A stretch of 64,000 nucleotides of DNA from Isoetes taiwanensis (GCA_021234155.1 JAJEKV010000035.1:10788407-10852406); one strand, 5' to 3'. Shown: positions 43,186 to 55,740, counted from the stretch's first letter. Notes: generated by a model from the sequence alone, not told the origin. Numbers and translations are program-made.

Positions 43186-46100
43186 ATGGCTACTTCTCTG
43201 TTCATCAACAATTCAAGCCCCGCATCGAAGCTACAGCTTGGAGCTCATGGGCAGTTTTTCCCATTACACAGTTCAGAGACTAAAGTGGCACTTCCGCGCA
43301 AGAAATTGGTGAATTTCTCTGCTACAAATTATATTCAAACAACTACACAGTCAGATCCATTGTTTTATTTATGTATATTATTTGATTACTTTCCTGCAGC
43401 TTGTTATTAAAGCGGACATATCACCAAAGGACAACAAAATCAGCAAAACAGGCCAACCAGCGCCTCTGTATCACTCCCAAAAACCACCTACTCCTTTGTT
43501 AGATACTGTGAATTATCCAGTTCATTTGAAAAATCTGAATAACCAGGTAAGATTTAACCCAGATGCACATTTTCTTGCAGACTCGTAAATTCGAGCTAAT
43601 TCCTATCATGGTATGTTACATTGATTGCAGGAACTGAAGCAACTGGCAGAGGAGCTTCGGACTGATATGGTGTTCTCAGTTTCAGAAACTGGGGGGCATC
43701 TTGGTGCAGGGCTTGGTGTAGTGGAGCTAACTGTTGCATTGCACCATGTTTTCAATACTCCAGAAGACAAGATCATTTGGGACGTGGGACACCAGGTAAT
43801 AAGATATTACATCTTATTATATATGATTTTGAAATGTTGATTTATACTAACCACATAATTTAGTGTTGTTTAAAATACCGCATGCCAATCTAATTCTTTT
43901 GCAAGTCCAAACATCTTCTAGCAAGGAAGAGAGGATCTTCTCAGCAAGTTGTAACCAATGCATTTCACTCCTACGTGAGCCTTTATAATGTGATGTAACA
44001 ATAGGAAAGCCAAAACACGCCACCATCTAATATAGGCATGATAGAAAATTGAAGCTCTGACAGCTAAGGGCTTGGTTTCTAAATACTATAGGACCATGTT
44101 AGGTAGTTGCGTCTCTGGGATATGCCCATGTCTTTAATTCAATTGTATTTCATTTACAATTGTCCTCTGTCTTTGATTAGAATGTCTTTCATTTCCAATT
44201 GTCCTCTGTCTTTGTCTATTTTTCTTCCTTTGTTCTTTGAACTTTTATAGCATTATAAAAATTCATCTCTGTAGATTTAGAATGATGGTTGTAATAACCA
44301 CATCCTGGTCCGTCTCTCAACGTATCAGGTCCAGTTGAGGGACCCCACGGCCAAGCGCTATTCAAGATGTGACCTTGACATCTTAAGTAGCACTGTGTAG
44401 ATTACTTTCAATACCAAACTCAATTAGATCCTGAATTGTGAAGCTATGTATTTCTTGATAACAATTGTCCCAGTGCATGATTGCTGTTTTCTGTTTTGTC
44501 AATCTCTCATATCTTGACAAGCTCATTCTTGACATTCTGTTTTGCCCATGTCTTTTATGCTTTACAGACCTATCCCCATAAGATTCTCACAGGAAGACGC
44601 GGAAAGCTGCACACTATAAGACAAACTTCAGGGCTCTCAGGTTTTACAAAAAGAAGCGAGAGCAAGTACGATGCATTTGGCGCAGGCCATAGCTCAACCA
44701 GCATCTCTGCAGCTCTTGGTTAGACTCTGCTCTTCTCTATATCTTAAGAAATATTTTAGTTCAAGACTTTGCTACCCTATTTATCTCTAAATCTTAAGGA
44801 AAGTGTAGTAAACTGTATGCTTACTAAGAAATAATATAACAGGCATGGCGGTAGCACGAGATTTGAAGGGAGAGGACAACAATGTGATTGCAGTGATTGG
44901 AGATGGAGCAATGACAGCAGGACAGGCATATGAGGCAATGAACAATGCAGGATATTTGGATACCAATATGATCATTATACTCAACGATAACAAACAGGTC
45001 TCCTTGCCTACTGCAACTTTAGATGGTCCAGCGCCACCTGTAGGTGCTCTAAGTGGCGCACTTGCTAAACTGCAATCAAATCGAAGCCTTCGCAAAATTC
45101 GAGAAGTTGCAAAGGTTACATAGTGTGCTTAACTAATATCAACAAACAACAAAGGACTAACTTTTGGTTAAGAACTAAATTCAGATTCCTTTTGCAGGAA
45201 ATCACAAAGGGCATTGGCAGCACCACACATGAAATTGCTTCCAAGGTAGGTGAAGATGCTCGGGGCATGTTTAGTGGCACTGGATCATCATTATTCGAGG
45301 AACTGGGGGTGTACTATATTGGTCCTGTGGATGGTCATAATATTGAAGATCTAATCACAGTTTTGAAGAATGTAAAGAATGCTCCAGCTCCAGGCCCAGT
45401 GATAATACATGTTATTACAGAAAAGGGCAAAGGATATCCATATGCTGAAAGGGCAGCTGACAAATACCATGGTAAGGAAAAGTTGGATTTTTTTATAGTA
45501 AATGGCTGACAATAATGCTGTATGGAATTCCACCAAAGCAGTTGACAAATTGACTAACTTAGTATGACGGACATTGTGTATGTCAATTAGGTGTTGCCAA
45601 GTTCGATCCAACAACTGGGAAGCAGCAAAAAACTAAATCTAATGCGAAATCATACACTCAAATCTTTGCGAAAGCACTGATTGCCGAAGCAGAACAGGAC
45701 AAAAGAATTGTTGGGGTACATGCTGCAATGGGAGGTGGAACAGGCCTTAATTACTTCCAAAAAAAATACCCGGAGCGATGCTTCGATGTGGGCATTGCAG
45801 AGCAGCATGCAGTCACATTCGCCGCTGCTATGGCCGCCGAAGGACTCAAGCCATTCTGTGCAATATATTCGTCCTTCCTTCAGCGTGGATACGACCAGGT
45901 GAAGCATTTTTTTTTTCCAACCTAAAACGTAGAAATGTTCCCTCCAAAAACAATTTTTTCCTTCCAAAAGGTCCGGTTCTAAAATGTTTTTTCTTTTCCA
46001 GGTGGCCCATGACGTGGATTTGCAGAAGCTTCCAGTTAGATTCGCTATAGATAGAGCAGGCCTTGTGGGGGCTGACGGACCAACCCATTGTGGTGCATTT

Positions 46101-46871
46101 GATGTTACATACATGGCTGCCTTACCAAATATGGTCGTCATGGCACCCTCTGATGAGGAGGAGCTGATGCACATGGTCGCCACAAATGGCTACCATCGAT
46201 GACCAGACCATGCTTTGCCGTGATTTCTCGAGGAGATGGCACTGGGTCCTTCCCTCCAACCTCAAAGGAACCCCCCTAGAGGTTCTTCCCCTTCCCTTTC
46301 ACTTCCACTTAACTCTCCTTTATTCTTATCTTCTTTCGGTTTTCCAGATTGGCAAAGGTAGAATATTATGTGAAGGAGATGCAGTCGCCCTTATTGGCTA
46401 TGGCACTATGGTACAACATTGCCTCATGGCCCGGAGTCTTCTTGAGGAATACAATATCAAAACCACAGTGGTTGATGCTAGATTCTGCAAGCCACTGGAT
46501 CAAGAGCTACTAAAACTGGTCGCCAAAGAGCACAAAATTATGATGACTGTGGAAGAAGGCTCAATTGGAGGATTTGGAGCACATGTTTCTCATTTTCTAG
46601 CAGTTGAAGGTCTACTTGATTCTGGACTTAAGGTAAAGTCTAAGAGAGATTATATTTGCATTACTATGTACCTTTAATACTATTGCATTTTCTGTTTGTA
46701 CAGTGGAGGCCAATGGTTTTGCCCGATAGATATATTGACCATGGATCACAAAAGGAGCAAATAGAAGAAGCTGGTCTATCTGCATTTCAAATTGCTGCAA
46801 CAATCTTAAAGCTTCTTGGTAAAGCAAAGGAAGCATTCAATTTGACGAACGACTCATATATAAAATCATGA
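43186..46871 (+). CDS. DXS: 1-deoxy-D-xylulose-5-phosphate synthase, plastid (exon 8 damaged)
   Basis: First enzyme of the plastid MEP pathway: it joins pyruvate and glyceraldehyde 3-phosphate with thiamine diphosphate (ThDP). Ten exons: 43,186-about 43,309, 43,400-43,546, 43,631-43,795, 44,568-44,718, 44,843-45,114, 45,198-45,471, 45,591-45,898, 46,002-about 46,284, about 46,348-46,632 and about 46,703-46,871. Start chosen at [11 protein letters not shown], a Ser-rich transit peptide. Seen: RPPTP-like [29 protein letters not shown], the ThDP/Mg site [47 protein letters not shown] with the catalytic Glu, [12 protein letters not shown], and ARFCKPLD. Exons 1-7, 9 and 10 keep frame and splice sites. 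The end of exon 8 (46,184-46,262) has an extra base and other small indels, giving a stop at 46,200. Real lesion or assembly error cannot be decided here. Confidence 0.9.
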
Positions 46872-48390
46872 GACAGAGACTAAATATGAATCAATTTTTG
46901 GAATATACTAAAGGCCATCGTTGTGAGGCGGCTAAATCATAGTGCTTGATGCGCTAGATTCCGTTGCAAGGATTTGGAAAGAGCATAGCCATGCCATGAT
47001 AGGCAAATAAAGTGGTGGAAATGATGGAAACTTATATTTTTCAAAAGCACATGCGCCACCTTTAGCATGGATTTAATATTGTCAGTATGAAGCCCATGTA
47101 AACATTGTACATACGTAAAATGCTCGCATCATAACTCTAATGGTCGATTTCAGTGTCGTGGATCCCACTTGTGTCATGGATTAATTCAAGGATGTTGGAT
47201 GCTTTCCAAATCTAATATACTTAATCATAGTTATTTTCTCTTTGGTGGATGAGCACAGTTCTTGTAACCCACTGGGACCTTGAAATTCCTGCAAATGACT
47301 TTGTTGGTTTACTTACAAGAACCTTGTTTGTGTTGTTTCAAATGGCTATATCTAATCCTTTGACGGAATTTCAGGCCCCCCGGATCACATATTGTAGCCT
47401 CCTCGGTGTCGGAGGTCACATGTGGGTAACTTCATATACGGCAATACTATTTGCTGCTAACATTGCTCATGGCAATGCCTGTAGGCTTCCCACGAGGACC
47501 TCCACCCTGGACGTTAATATGCACATGAGAGTTAGATCTGTTTGAGACTGTAGAGAAGCATTACTATCTCTTGCATGTACGATGCAATAATATTTAACAA
47601 AGACAAAGGTTATGCATCGGACTATATAACTTCATCCAAGGGAAACTTCACACGTATGCTTGTTCCTCCCCTTGGCAAAAACTATGCATTTCTACATGAT
47701 ATCTCAACTCTGAGCCTAGTTTGTTTGCCATATACCAAATTGTGTTGTTGAATCCGAACAACTTTTGAAGTGTCGCAGGCTACTTTTTTACAAGCTTGGA
47801 GGTGGTTTTTTGTAGTTTCTCCATTGTGCCCTTTGGGGTCTCAATTCCTTAGTTAATCTTACTCCATGAAATTTCTAACTGCATGTGGAAACCCTATCTA
47901 TTTTCCTCCTTGTGCGGAAACCCTTCCTATTTTCCTCCTCCTGTGGAAACCCTTCCTAATTTCCATCAGGCAAAGAAATCAGGAAGGGTTTTGAAATTTG
48001 AATTTTGGGGTGATGTGTACTTGATGGACGTGCCGCCTTAATGTTGGGCGCCCGTGTCGATAAGCGTGAGCCATAAAGGCTCACGTCAGTAAATATTCTA
48101 AAAAAAAAAAATTTGTGGAAACCCTTCCTATTTTCCCTGGAAACCCTTCCAAATTTCCAATATGGAAACCCTTCCGAATTTCCATGGAAACCCTTCCGGA
48201 TTTTCATGGAAATCCTTCCTGATTTCAAAAATTGGAAAATCGGAAGGGTTTATATGGGAGAGCAACCCAAATCGGGCGTACATAAAACCATCGGAAAAAA
48301 TAGGTTCAAACAAGAATTCGGCTCAAACAAAAAATTGTATATGCATTATATATGTTGTGATAAAAGTCAATTACTTTTCTAGACATATAT
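43821..48390. repeat. Segmental duplication, copy 2
   Basis: Partner of 18,001-22,545, same orientation. This copy keeps the 5' exons and promoter, so it is the source or the less damaged version. Confidence 0.9.
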
Positions 48391-48747
48391 AATCCAGAGT
48401 ATAGTTTTTTATTTCTGTTCGAATTCATGGAATTTTTCTGGGCCGCAATCTAATCTCATATTTACATGACACGGGGTGAGGCACGCTGTGGTGTTCCAAT
48501 TCGGCTGTCCCCCCTGTCCCCCCAAAATGTGGCATTGCATCCACCACTTTTGTGGTATGAAAGTATAATTATGGCACCGCTCAGCTGCCGGTATTTAAGA
48601 ATAGAGTCCCGCTCAGCTGTGGGGGAAATTCTAATTTCAAAAACTAAAATTCAAATTCAAATTCCTATTCTTTGGCCCCTTCCTGTTCTTTGCCTACGTC
48701 CTGTTCTTTGGCTCCCTCCCTGCTGCGAGCTCCAATCCATTGTGGAT
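46872..48747. other. DXS 3' flank and spacer, no gene
   Basis: Non-coding. A frame at 47,249-47,545 has no recognisable motif. The end of the duplication is near 48,390, then unique sequence leads to the next transposase-type gene. Confidence 0.5.
47885..48250. repeat. GGAAACCCTTCC minisatellite, copy 2
   Basis: Same array as at 22,023-22,400, with somewhat different unit spacing. An inverted arm (GGAAGGGTTT) lies near 47,980 and 48,242. Confidence 0.75.
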
Positions 48748-49488
48748 ATGGATGTTAATGAGGTAATCTGTACACAAACCGGCATTTCGGGGGTGGGAAA
48801 ACGAAGAAGAACCAAGGAACAAGAAATGTTGAAGAAAAGACGCCCGAGGAAAAGAAGAAGAGAAGAAAAATTGGAGCTTGCGAGAATTGGCGTAAGGATC
48901 CGGTTCATCAAGAAGTGCAAGCGATGAAACGCCGTATTGTCCTTAGTTTGCTAACGTCTTTCCATAAAACGTACCAAAAAGATGGAGGATGGCACGAAGA
49001 AAGAAATTTTACTTGATTTTTTGAGGGATAAAACATTGGAAAAATTCATAGGTGAAGAATTAAAGGATTTGGAAGCCAAGAGCATCGTTATAAGGAGCCT
49101 CTGGGACTCCATGCGGTATCAAACTCTCTACCAAAGAATGACCCTAGCAGACCAAGAATAGCTGCCTTGCAATGTCACGTACCACGCCGTGTAGATTCTG
49201 AAACAAGTGACAAAATCAGCCAGCGAGATCTTGGAAAGGTATTAGGTGTTCACCCAAGAAACCTGCAAAAGGCAAAGAAAAAGAGGGAAGAGATCGATTA
49301 CAATGGTGGAAAATGGGTTTCTTACAAGAGGGCTAAAAGATTCGATGCAATTTCAGATGAACATATAGAAAAGATTCAAAAATTTTGGATTGAGAACACC
49401 ATAGAACTAGAAGATTGGAGAGAAATGTAAGAGAAGAACATGCTGCCCACTATCTGGAGGAATCACAGGTTAGTTTATTTCTTTTAAT
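48748..49488 (+). pseudogene. SDG/NHGKG-type transposase gene, N-terminal exons
   Basis: Three coding pieces on one strand. 48,748-48,927: a very basic segment with RRPRKRRREEKLE, a likely nuclear signal. 48,982-49,158: MEDGTKKEILLDFLRDKTLE, and SLWDSMRYQTLY. 49,167-about 49,488: RDLGKVLGVHPRNLQKAKKK, AISDEHIEKIQKFWIE and, after a one-base shift, EEHAAHYLEESQ, then a donor CAG/GTTAGT. This layout (recognition helix region, then K-x-x-R, then H..HYLEESQ) precedes the catalytic part in a widespread family of uncharacterised transposon proteins that I know mostly from animals and algae. The part normally following (His/Cys-rich) is absent. Confidence 0.45.
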
Positions 49489-50455
49489 CATGTTTTCTTA
49501 GTTATGGTGCTTAGTATGGTGGTGCATGTGGTGGTTATTGTGTTGTACAGTGATTGTGGTGTACTGTATGCAGCATGTGAATTGTGTGTAGCTATAACTA
49601 ACTGATCCTGAGATACAAATTTTTGTTGAATAAAGACAACTGTTGGAAAGTATGATATATTAAAAAAAGGATCTTACAAAATTTGGCTTTACAAAATTTG
49701 GCTTTCCATTGAAAGCTCTCGGTATTGCAGAAACTAAATTTACATGCATGATTTCCTAAGCAACAGAAATCTTTGGTATGACCGCTCGAGAACTGGTGCA
49801 TCCAAAATTATTGTTTTCTCGCACTAAAGCATCTAAGCTTTATGCGGTCATCCCAAATTTAACGGGATGAGGTTTGCGGTGCTTCCTGCATCCCCCGGTG
49901 GTAAGCAATTTTCTACCAAGAAAATCTGGCCAATTCAGCAGTCGAGCGGACAAGTGACGAGAGAACAAATATACCCAATTTGCCCTTGCAAAGAAATGTA
50001 ACATAAGCTCATGAACTCGTCTAAGAGCTCTCTTCCCATCAATCGACTCCAAGCATAGCCATTGAAGGCCCAAAGATCCGATCTGTTGTATGCCTTTAGG
50101 TTGGATCTGAAATCAAGAAAGAAGGTGGATTTAGGCATATCCACCTTCGTGAGATTTATCACGAGCCCTGTTTAACATGTCTTTGAATGCCCTCCTCGCT
50201 CACCCTACAATAGCCGTGGTGATCTCTCGAACATCCCTCCTACCATGTTGCGGAATGAACTTCTTCGATTTGGCTTGAATTGGGAATGAAACGCCAAAAA
50301 TCAGGCGTAGGAAACGGATTTAGGACCCAGATCCTTTTCTAATGATTAGAAGAGGAATGTAATTATTATCGGGGGTGTCACAATTTGAAGTGTTTATGAG
50401 AGCGAGGCTAGGCAGATTTTTATGTCGAGGGCGAAATAGGATAAAAGTGATGTGA

Positions 50456-51140
50456 TGTGATGTGTGGTGTCGTGATGGTGTGGTGTGGTGTGGTGTGGTG
50501 TGGTGTGGTGTGGTGTGGTTTGTGGTGTGGTGTGGTGTGGGTTGCGTTATGTCCATGGTGTCATGTGGGTGTGTGCATGTTAATGTATGATCCGGAGAAT
50601 CTCCCCCTCACCCCACCACACCCCCCATCTATCCCACCACCATAGACTACCACCACATCTTTGCGACCACCACATTACCACCACATGCACACACATCCCA
50701 CCACATCCCACGCCACACCCCTCCACCACCACCACCACCACCACACTCCACCACCACCACATCACACCACAATCCACAACACCACACCACCACCACCACA
50801 CCCCCCCCACCACACTCCACCACCACCACACTCCACCACACACCACCACGACCACCACACCCCCCACCACCACACTCCACCACACCCACATCATAGCACC
50901 ACACACCACTACACACACCACCACCACCACCCCCACCACCACACCACACACCACACCACCACCACCCCCCCACCACCACACCACACACCCCCCCCTACCA
51001 CCACGCCCCACCACCACACCACACACCACTCCACCACCACACCCCACCACCACCACACACCACTCCACCACCCCCCACCACCACAATCCACCACCACCAC
51101 ACTCCACCACCACCACACTCCACCACCACTCCACACTCCA
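50456..51140. repeat. GTGGT / CCACCA simple-sequence tract inside the transposase intron
   Basis: A run of GTGGT units (50,456-50,545) is followed by CCACCACCACA-type repeats (50,600-51,140), so the G-rich strand switches from plus to minus. It sits between a donor at about 49,488 and an acceptor (CATGCAG) at 51,320. Long open frames across it are artefacts of low complexity. Confidence 0.9.
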
Positions 51141-51320
51141 CCATTTGGTGTATGGTGTGCGATGAATGGTATGGTGTGTGGTGGGGTGAGGTGTGGTGTG
51201 TGGTAATGTACACAGTACTAAGGTGCTCGTTCTGGTGAATATGATGAGTGTGGGGCATGGTATGGTGCATGGTTTGGTGTGGTATACACATCCTAACAGT
51301 TTAGTGTTCATTTCATGCAG

Positions 51321-52332
51321 ATGCTATTGTTGTTTTCAGATGGTGCACCATCTCAATTCAAGGCTTCTAGACCATTTTACTTTGTGGCTAGGTACACAAA
51401 CGACACTGATGTCTATATGATGTGGAATTTTTTTGGTTCTAACCACGGGAAAGGTGAACACGATGGCAAAGCTGCTGAGTTGAAGAGATGGTTAAGACAA
51501 CTGCAATTAAAATACAGCAGCATAAAATTGGGTAATGCTCATGAAGTGGTAGAAGTTGCCGAAGAGATGTTTACTTGTGGAACATCCGAGTGGATGAACA
51601 CATCTGAAACCAGTAAGAGGAAGAATATAAAAAGGTTCTTTTGGGAAGTCAAGGTGGAGGATATAGATAGAAAGAAAGCTTGGGGTGCAGAAAAGATTTT
51701 GGACACTAGGCAGATCCATTGTGTACATGCATTCAATCCTCAATCTCCATTGCGGTTGCACAGGGGAACTTTCATGCTTCGCAACTCTTTTGCTTGGATG
51801 GCATGTGGGACAGCGGTTGTGTGAACAAGCACTACGTTGATGATTGGAAACTTCAAGTTATTGTACCATCCTCCAATGTGCATCTTTGACATTGAGGACC
51901 GTAAATCAAAGCAGTCCTTGTTCTCCTCCAATCCCGATGTTAGCAGAGGCACTTAGAGTTGGTGATAATTTTGCTTTTGTTGCTCCGAAAGGGAATGATG
52001 AGGGTTCTGAATTTTGGATTCTGATGTGCACAAAACCAAAATGGATAGTGGAGAAAGACTTCCAACTCAATGGAACATGGTACCTCGTCGGTGATAGTGT
52101 CATAGAAGGTATGTATTACAAGAAGGGCGCAAGATCAACCGTCAGCTATGATCTTTGCAGTAAAGACGCCTTAGGCATAGTATTCACAACACAGATCTGT
52201 GCAATCAGACTTCACATGCCACCAACTAAACGTCAAAACAGGACTGTATATAGGCTGGATCCTTTAGATGAGGAGAAAATTTTACAAAATTTACCCGAAG
52301 TTCTTTCTGATGATGATAAAACCATTCTGTAG
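51321..52332 (+). pseudogene. SDG/NHGKG-type transposase gene, catalytic exon
   Basis: The exon starts after an acceptor and reads MLLLFSDGAPSQFKASRPFY, then WNFFGSNHGKGEHDGKAAEL, a basic region, and HRGTFMLRN at 51,824. After a short frame break it continues 51,905-52,332 with VGDNFAFVAPKGNDEGSEFW, EGMYYKKG and the end YRLDPLDEEKIL. The spaced acidic and basic residues (SDG..SQFK and NHGKG.HDG) look like an RNase-H-like transposase core, distantly comparable to the LDNC..QNKNR/GHTHDDID core of DUF7869. I have no family name for it. At least one stop (51,824) and the missing middle part suggest it is inactive. Confidence 0.5.
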
Positions 52333-52335
52333 TTT

Positions 52336-52949
52336 TCAGAACTCATGTGAAGTTTTGTGCTTCAAATTGAAAATGAGTTTGTCTTGATTTCTTTTGAAGA
52401 TTTGAATTCTTACAAAACACTTGATTCCTTTGTTTGTGAGATGAATTGAATATGAATTTTCATTGAAATGAATCGAGGTTACAATAACAATTATGTACAT
52501 AAGAAAGATATCTGATGATTTAAGTACGAGGTGACTCATGCACCTACATACTTCCCAATACATATGTTCCTCTCGGTTCCAAATTTTTGTTGCTTCTAAT
52601 CTTAAAACTTCAAGCATGAACACTCTAACATCAACTAGATCCTCGTCCGAAATGTCCACGACTGCAGTTAACCACACTTTGTCAATAACGAGTTTGGTTT
52701 GTCTCGCTGCATTTAAGTTGACTTACTAGATCGGGCAACAATATATTCACTCCTTTTAAGTACCCCCTCACAAATTTGTGCATAAACGAACATACTGGCA
52801 GGAAATACATGAATGACCATCGGTTTGAAGAGGCGTTCGAAATTTTCACAACATCCGAGGGTTGTAAAGCTGAAATTACCGTGTCCAAGCAATTCCGGGA
52901 ACCCGCACTCAAAGTTTGTTGTCATTGTGCCACAACAAAGAAAATGCAA
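52336..52949 (-). pseudogene. Unrecognised minus-strand coding remnant
   Basis: Minus-strand pieces: 52,713-52,949 (ENFERLFKPMVIHVFPASMF, VYAQICEGVL) and 52,500-52,677 (VVDISDEDLVDVRVFMLEVL, KIWNREEHMYWEVCRCMSHL). The first has a loose resemblance to the motif-I-like piece of locus 1 (hydrophobic strand, A/G-S loop, then A-x-x-x-G). It lies downstream of the FCP1-like relic on the same strand, the reverse of the order in loci 1 and 2, so the link is weak. Confidence 0.25.
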
Positions 52950-53599
52950 TGAGCAAGCACTAACCTCTCAATATGTCCGCATACATGCAAGCCCGAAGCT
53001 ATCAAAGTGATATATCCCCGGTTTATATCTCTCAGGCGAGACACGCGTAACGGGCTTACAATCGAAAAGCGGTCTAGTGATGTCCATCACAAGCGAGGCA
53101 AAAACATGTCTTGGCACTTATCCGTTCACATGTTTCCTTATTGTTTTGTAACTATTTGTGTCCTTGGACAATGTCGAGTGAAAAAGAGGGTCAAAGAAAT
53201 GAAAGGGGTGGCTCATTCCTTGGAGAATCAAGTAGTATTCCATGTATCTGCAAACATATGCATATCATCTGGCACAATCCCGATGATCACAAATCAGATG
53301 AAAGTATCACCTTGAGAAGAGGAGGATCAATTGATCATTGAACCACTTTGCGTATCGGCTTCCAAAATTTTGATGTCGATGGAGTTAATCACGGCAGTTT
53401 TCAGTTCCACTCGGCACCACTTCGGATGTGTATTTGGCTTTAGATAGTCGAGGACTCACAAGCTCTATCATCTCTAGTTCTAAACACACACGAGAACATT
53501 TGCTCACAATCCATTCAAATATTTTAAATTGAAAAGTACAACACATATCATAGAAATTCTTTTACTTATATTGACTTTCAAAGAGTTTTACAAGATTCA

Positions 53600-54314
53600 T
53601 TTATGAAAACACTTGTCGAGCATTTTCATGCAGTTGCGCGACTCTTCAGAATCCCACATGTTCCACATTTGATGTTCCTTCACATAAGGTGGCACACTTT
53701 ACGCGGCGAGTCCCTCCACCATGGTTTGAGTTGCTCCAAAAGGAAATTGGAATCCAACACAGCCGGGAGCAAAACTATTTGGACATATCATTGTGTTCTA
53801 CCGGGTTGGCGTAACCCTTATATCTGCTGTCATCTATCAACAATGTGTGTCACCTGGTATCTCCAAAATTTTTGGTACACTTTGGGCAGATCCTTAAGGA
53901 AAACGGCTTATTAACCACTTTTAATTTTGTGTTGGTGCGTCATCCTCGATTCCAAATAAAAAAAGAAATCGTCCTTATATTCCTACAAAGAACTTTCTCG
54001 TCAACAAGTCAACATTACTCTTAGCCATGCTTGGACCACAATGCAATCTCAAATTTTGAAAAACACCATTCTAAGAACTCCTGAAATCCGGGCCCGAAAG
54101 CTGCGCACTTTTGATGGTTCAATTTACGGATGGTCACTGCTCGGCCGCAGGGGATCCTCTCTTTCAAGTCATAAAACTTGCCTAAAACCCCATTAAAATC
54201 CGAACAAGGAGAATTTCGGTTAACCTCTTGGTTTTGTTGGTTGAGGTTGTATTGGACTCGTTGAAGCGATCTGCATCTTGTCCGGGATCCGGGTTTCTTT
54301 GTCAACTTCATCAC
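53600..54314 (-). pseudogene. Locus 4, FCP1-like HAD domain relic
   Basis: Read from 54,314 downward: SDFNGVLGKFYDL (motif I, 54,200-54,165), a long insert, FGPGFQEFLEWCFSKFEIAL then WSKHG, and after a gap with stops HTLLIDDSRYKGYANPVE (about 53,795-53,850), the terminal HAD motif. Family: FCP1/SCP (NIF) phosphatases. Motif I is again D-x-N. The gene is broken by stops. The DDS-x-YK-x-x-x-NP ending is closer to the plant consensus than in loci 1 and 2, so this is an independent relative. Confidence 0.6.
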
Positions 54315-55740
54315 CGCATCCGCATTTGGCTTATATTCAGCACCAAAACTTTTTTCCGGTGAAGGACCCGTCTGAGAATGAATCTCAAGGGAATTAATTT
54401 TCCCCTAAATCGGATGCACTAGGAATCTCTTCGTCATGGCTTCCAGCATTAGCATTTATCTCTGCAACATAATTGAAATGAGGAAGACCACGCGAGAAAA
54501 AATACAAAAAATAAATCATGTATGTGGCATCGGTACTTACTTGATAATGATCAGTATTCGATTGACTATCAAATTTCGTTTTGGAGTCTCCATGCCGTCG
54601 GCAGCTGGGATTGACTTCGGATTATCAAATGGGGTGAATTCTAGGTACAACCGGGAGGTATCTTGCAGTCTCATAACTGATCGAGGCGTGGATAATTGTT
54701 GGATATCCTTGGTCTCAAATTTCGCAATTCTGCAAACACTAAGTCATAGACACAGGACAACATCGGTAAACATTAGTTAAGGCACTTGTTTTGCGCCGAA
54801 TCTATATTGTTTGCAAAAGAGACAAGCAAAAGAGACTAAGCCAGCCAGGATGGAAGAGACTAAGCCAGGATCAAAGAGACCTGAGTACAAGCATCGAGAC
54901 TTCCCAAACCTTGCTTTCACCCCTCTTTGGACTTACTTGTGTCTATTGGTTCTTGTGGTACCACTTTCGAACACCAAAAGCCAAAAGCCATGTCTCGATC
55001 ATAATGTGGCCACAACGGGGCTGCAGCAGTTCTAGAGTGTCTCGCAAAACAAATTCAAAATCAATAGAGTATTTAGACGAGGGTTAGAGATGATAATATT
55101 TACCTCAAATGGTGTGATAGACATGGAATGTGATATTGGTGGATTTGCATTACCCCGCTATCTGGCCCGGCAACATTTTACCCTCCCATTTCGGACAAAC
55201 GTCCACAAAATGGACAACCTTCATCACCCTCTTCTTACGCCTCGGGAAGCATTGGAAGTGCGGGGATCTAAAGGAGTGTCATGACCACTACGCCGTCGGA
55301 AAAAAAATCTCAAATCTTTGCATTCGAGGTAGCGACTCCAAAGATAAGTCTTCACATGCCTTTAGCTCAATTTCAGTTTACGGTAATTCCTTATTTAATC
55401 GTTTCAGCCCGGGCAACACCGTACCATTTAGCTCTTCATCCTTTGGTTAAACACAACCCGAACACCCTCTGCTGCTTTGGTTTTTGTCATGATTGATTGC
55501 CATCCGTACAAATCAGCTCTAATTTCGATGTTTTATGCTCCATCAACTCAATCTTTCTTTTGATATCATTTTTCCTATCCTCGTTTTGCTTGCAATCGTT
55601 GCTTGCATCTATCAAACCTAACTGATGTTGCAGCCAACCATTCCTTCACAAATCTCCGCCATAGTGCAAAAACAAAACACTACGTATATGTCGACCTCCT
55701 AACATAGTAAGCCCGCGTCTTGATGGAAAACCACAATCAC
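54315..55740. other. Decayed region, no firm gene
   Basis: Several short minus-strand open stretches (for example RRKKRVMKVVHFVDVCPKWE near 55,210) may be upstream exons of the locus-4 gene. Nothing is recognisable as a domain. Confidence 0.3.

Noticed and set aside
47249-47545. 98-codon frame downstream of DXS, also present near 21.5 kb
   Set aside because: It is conserved only because the region was duplicated. No motif, and it lies in the 3' flank.
50580-51311. Long open frames (180-240 codons) rich in Pro/His/Thr or Trp/Val/Gly
   Set aside because: They run through the CCACCA repeat in several frames on both strands, which is an artefact of low-complexity DNA without stop codons.
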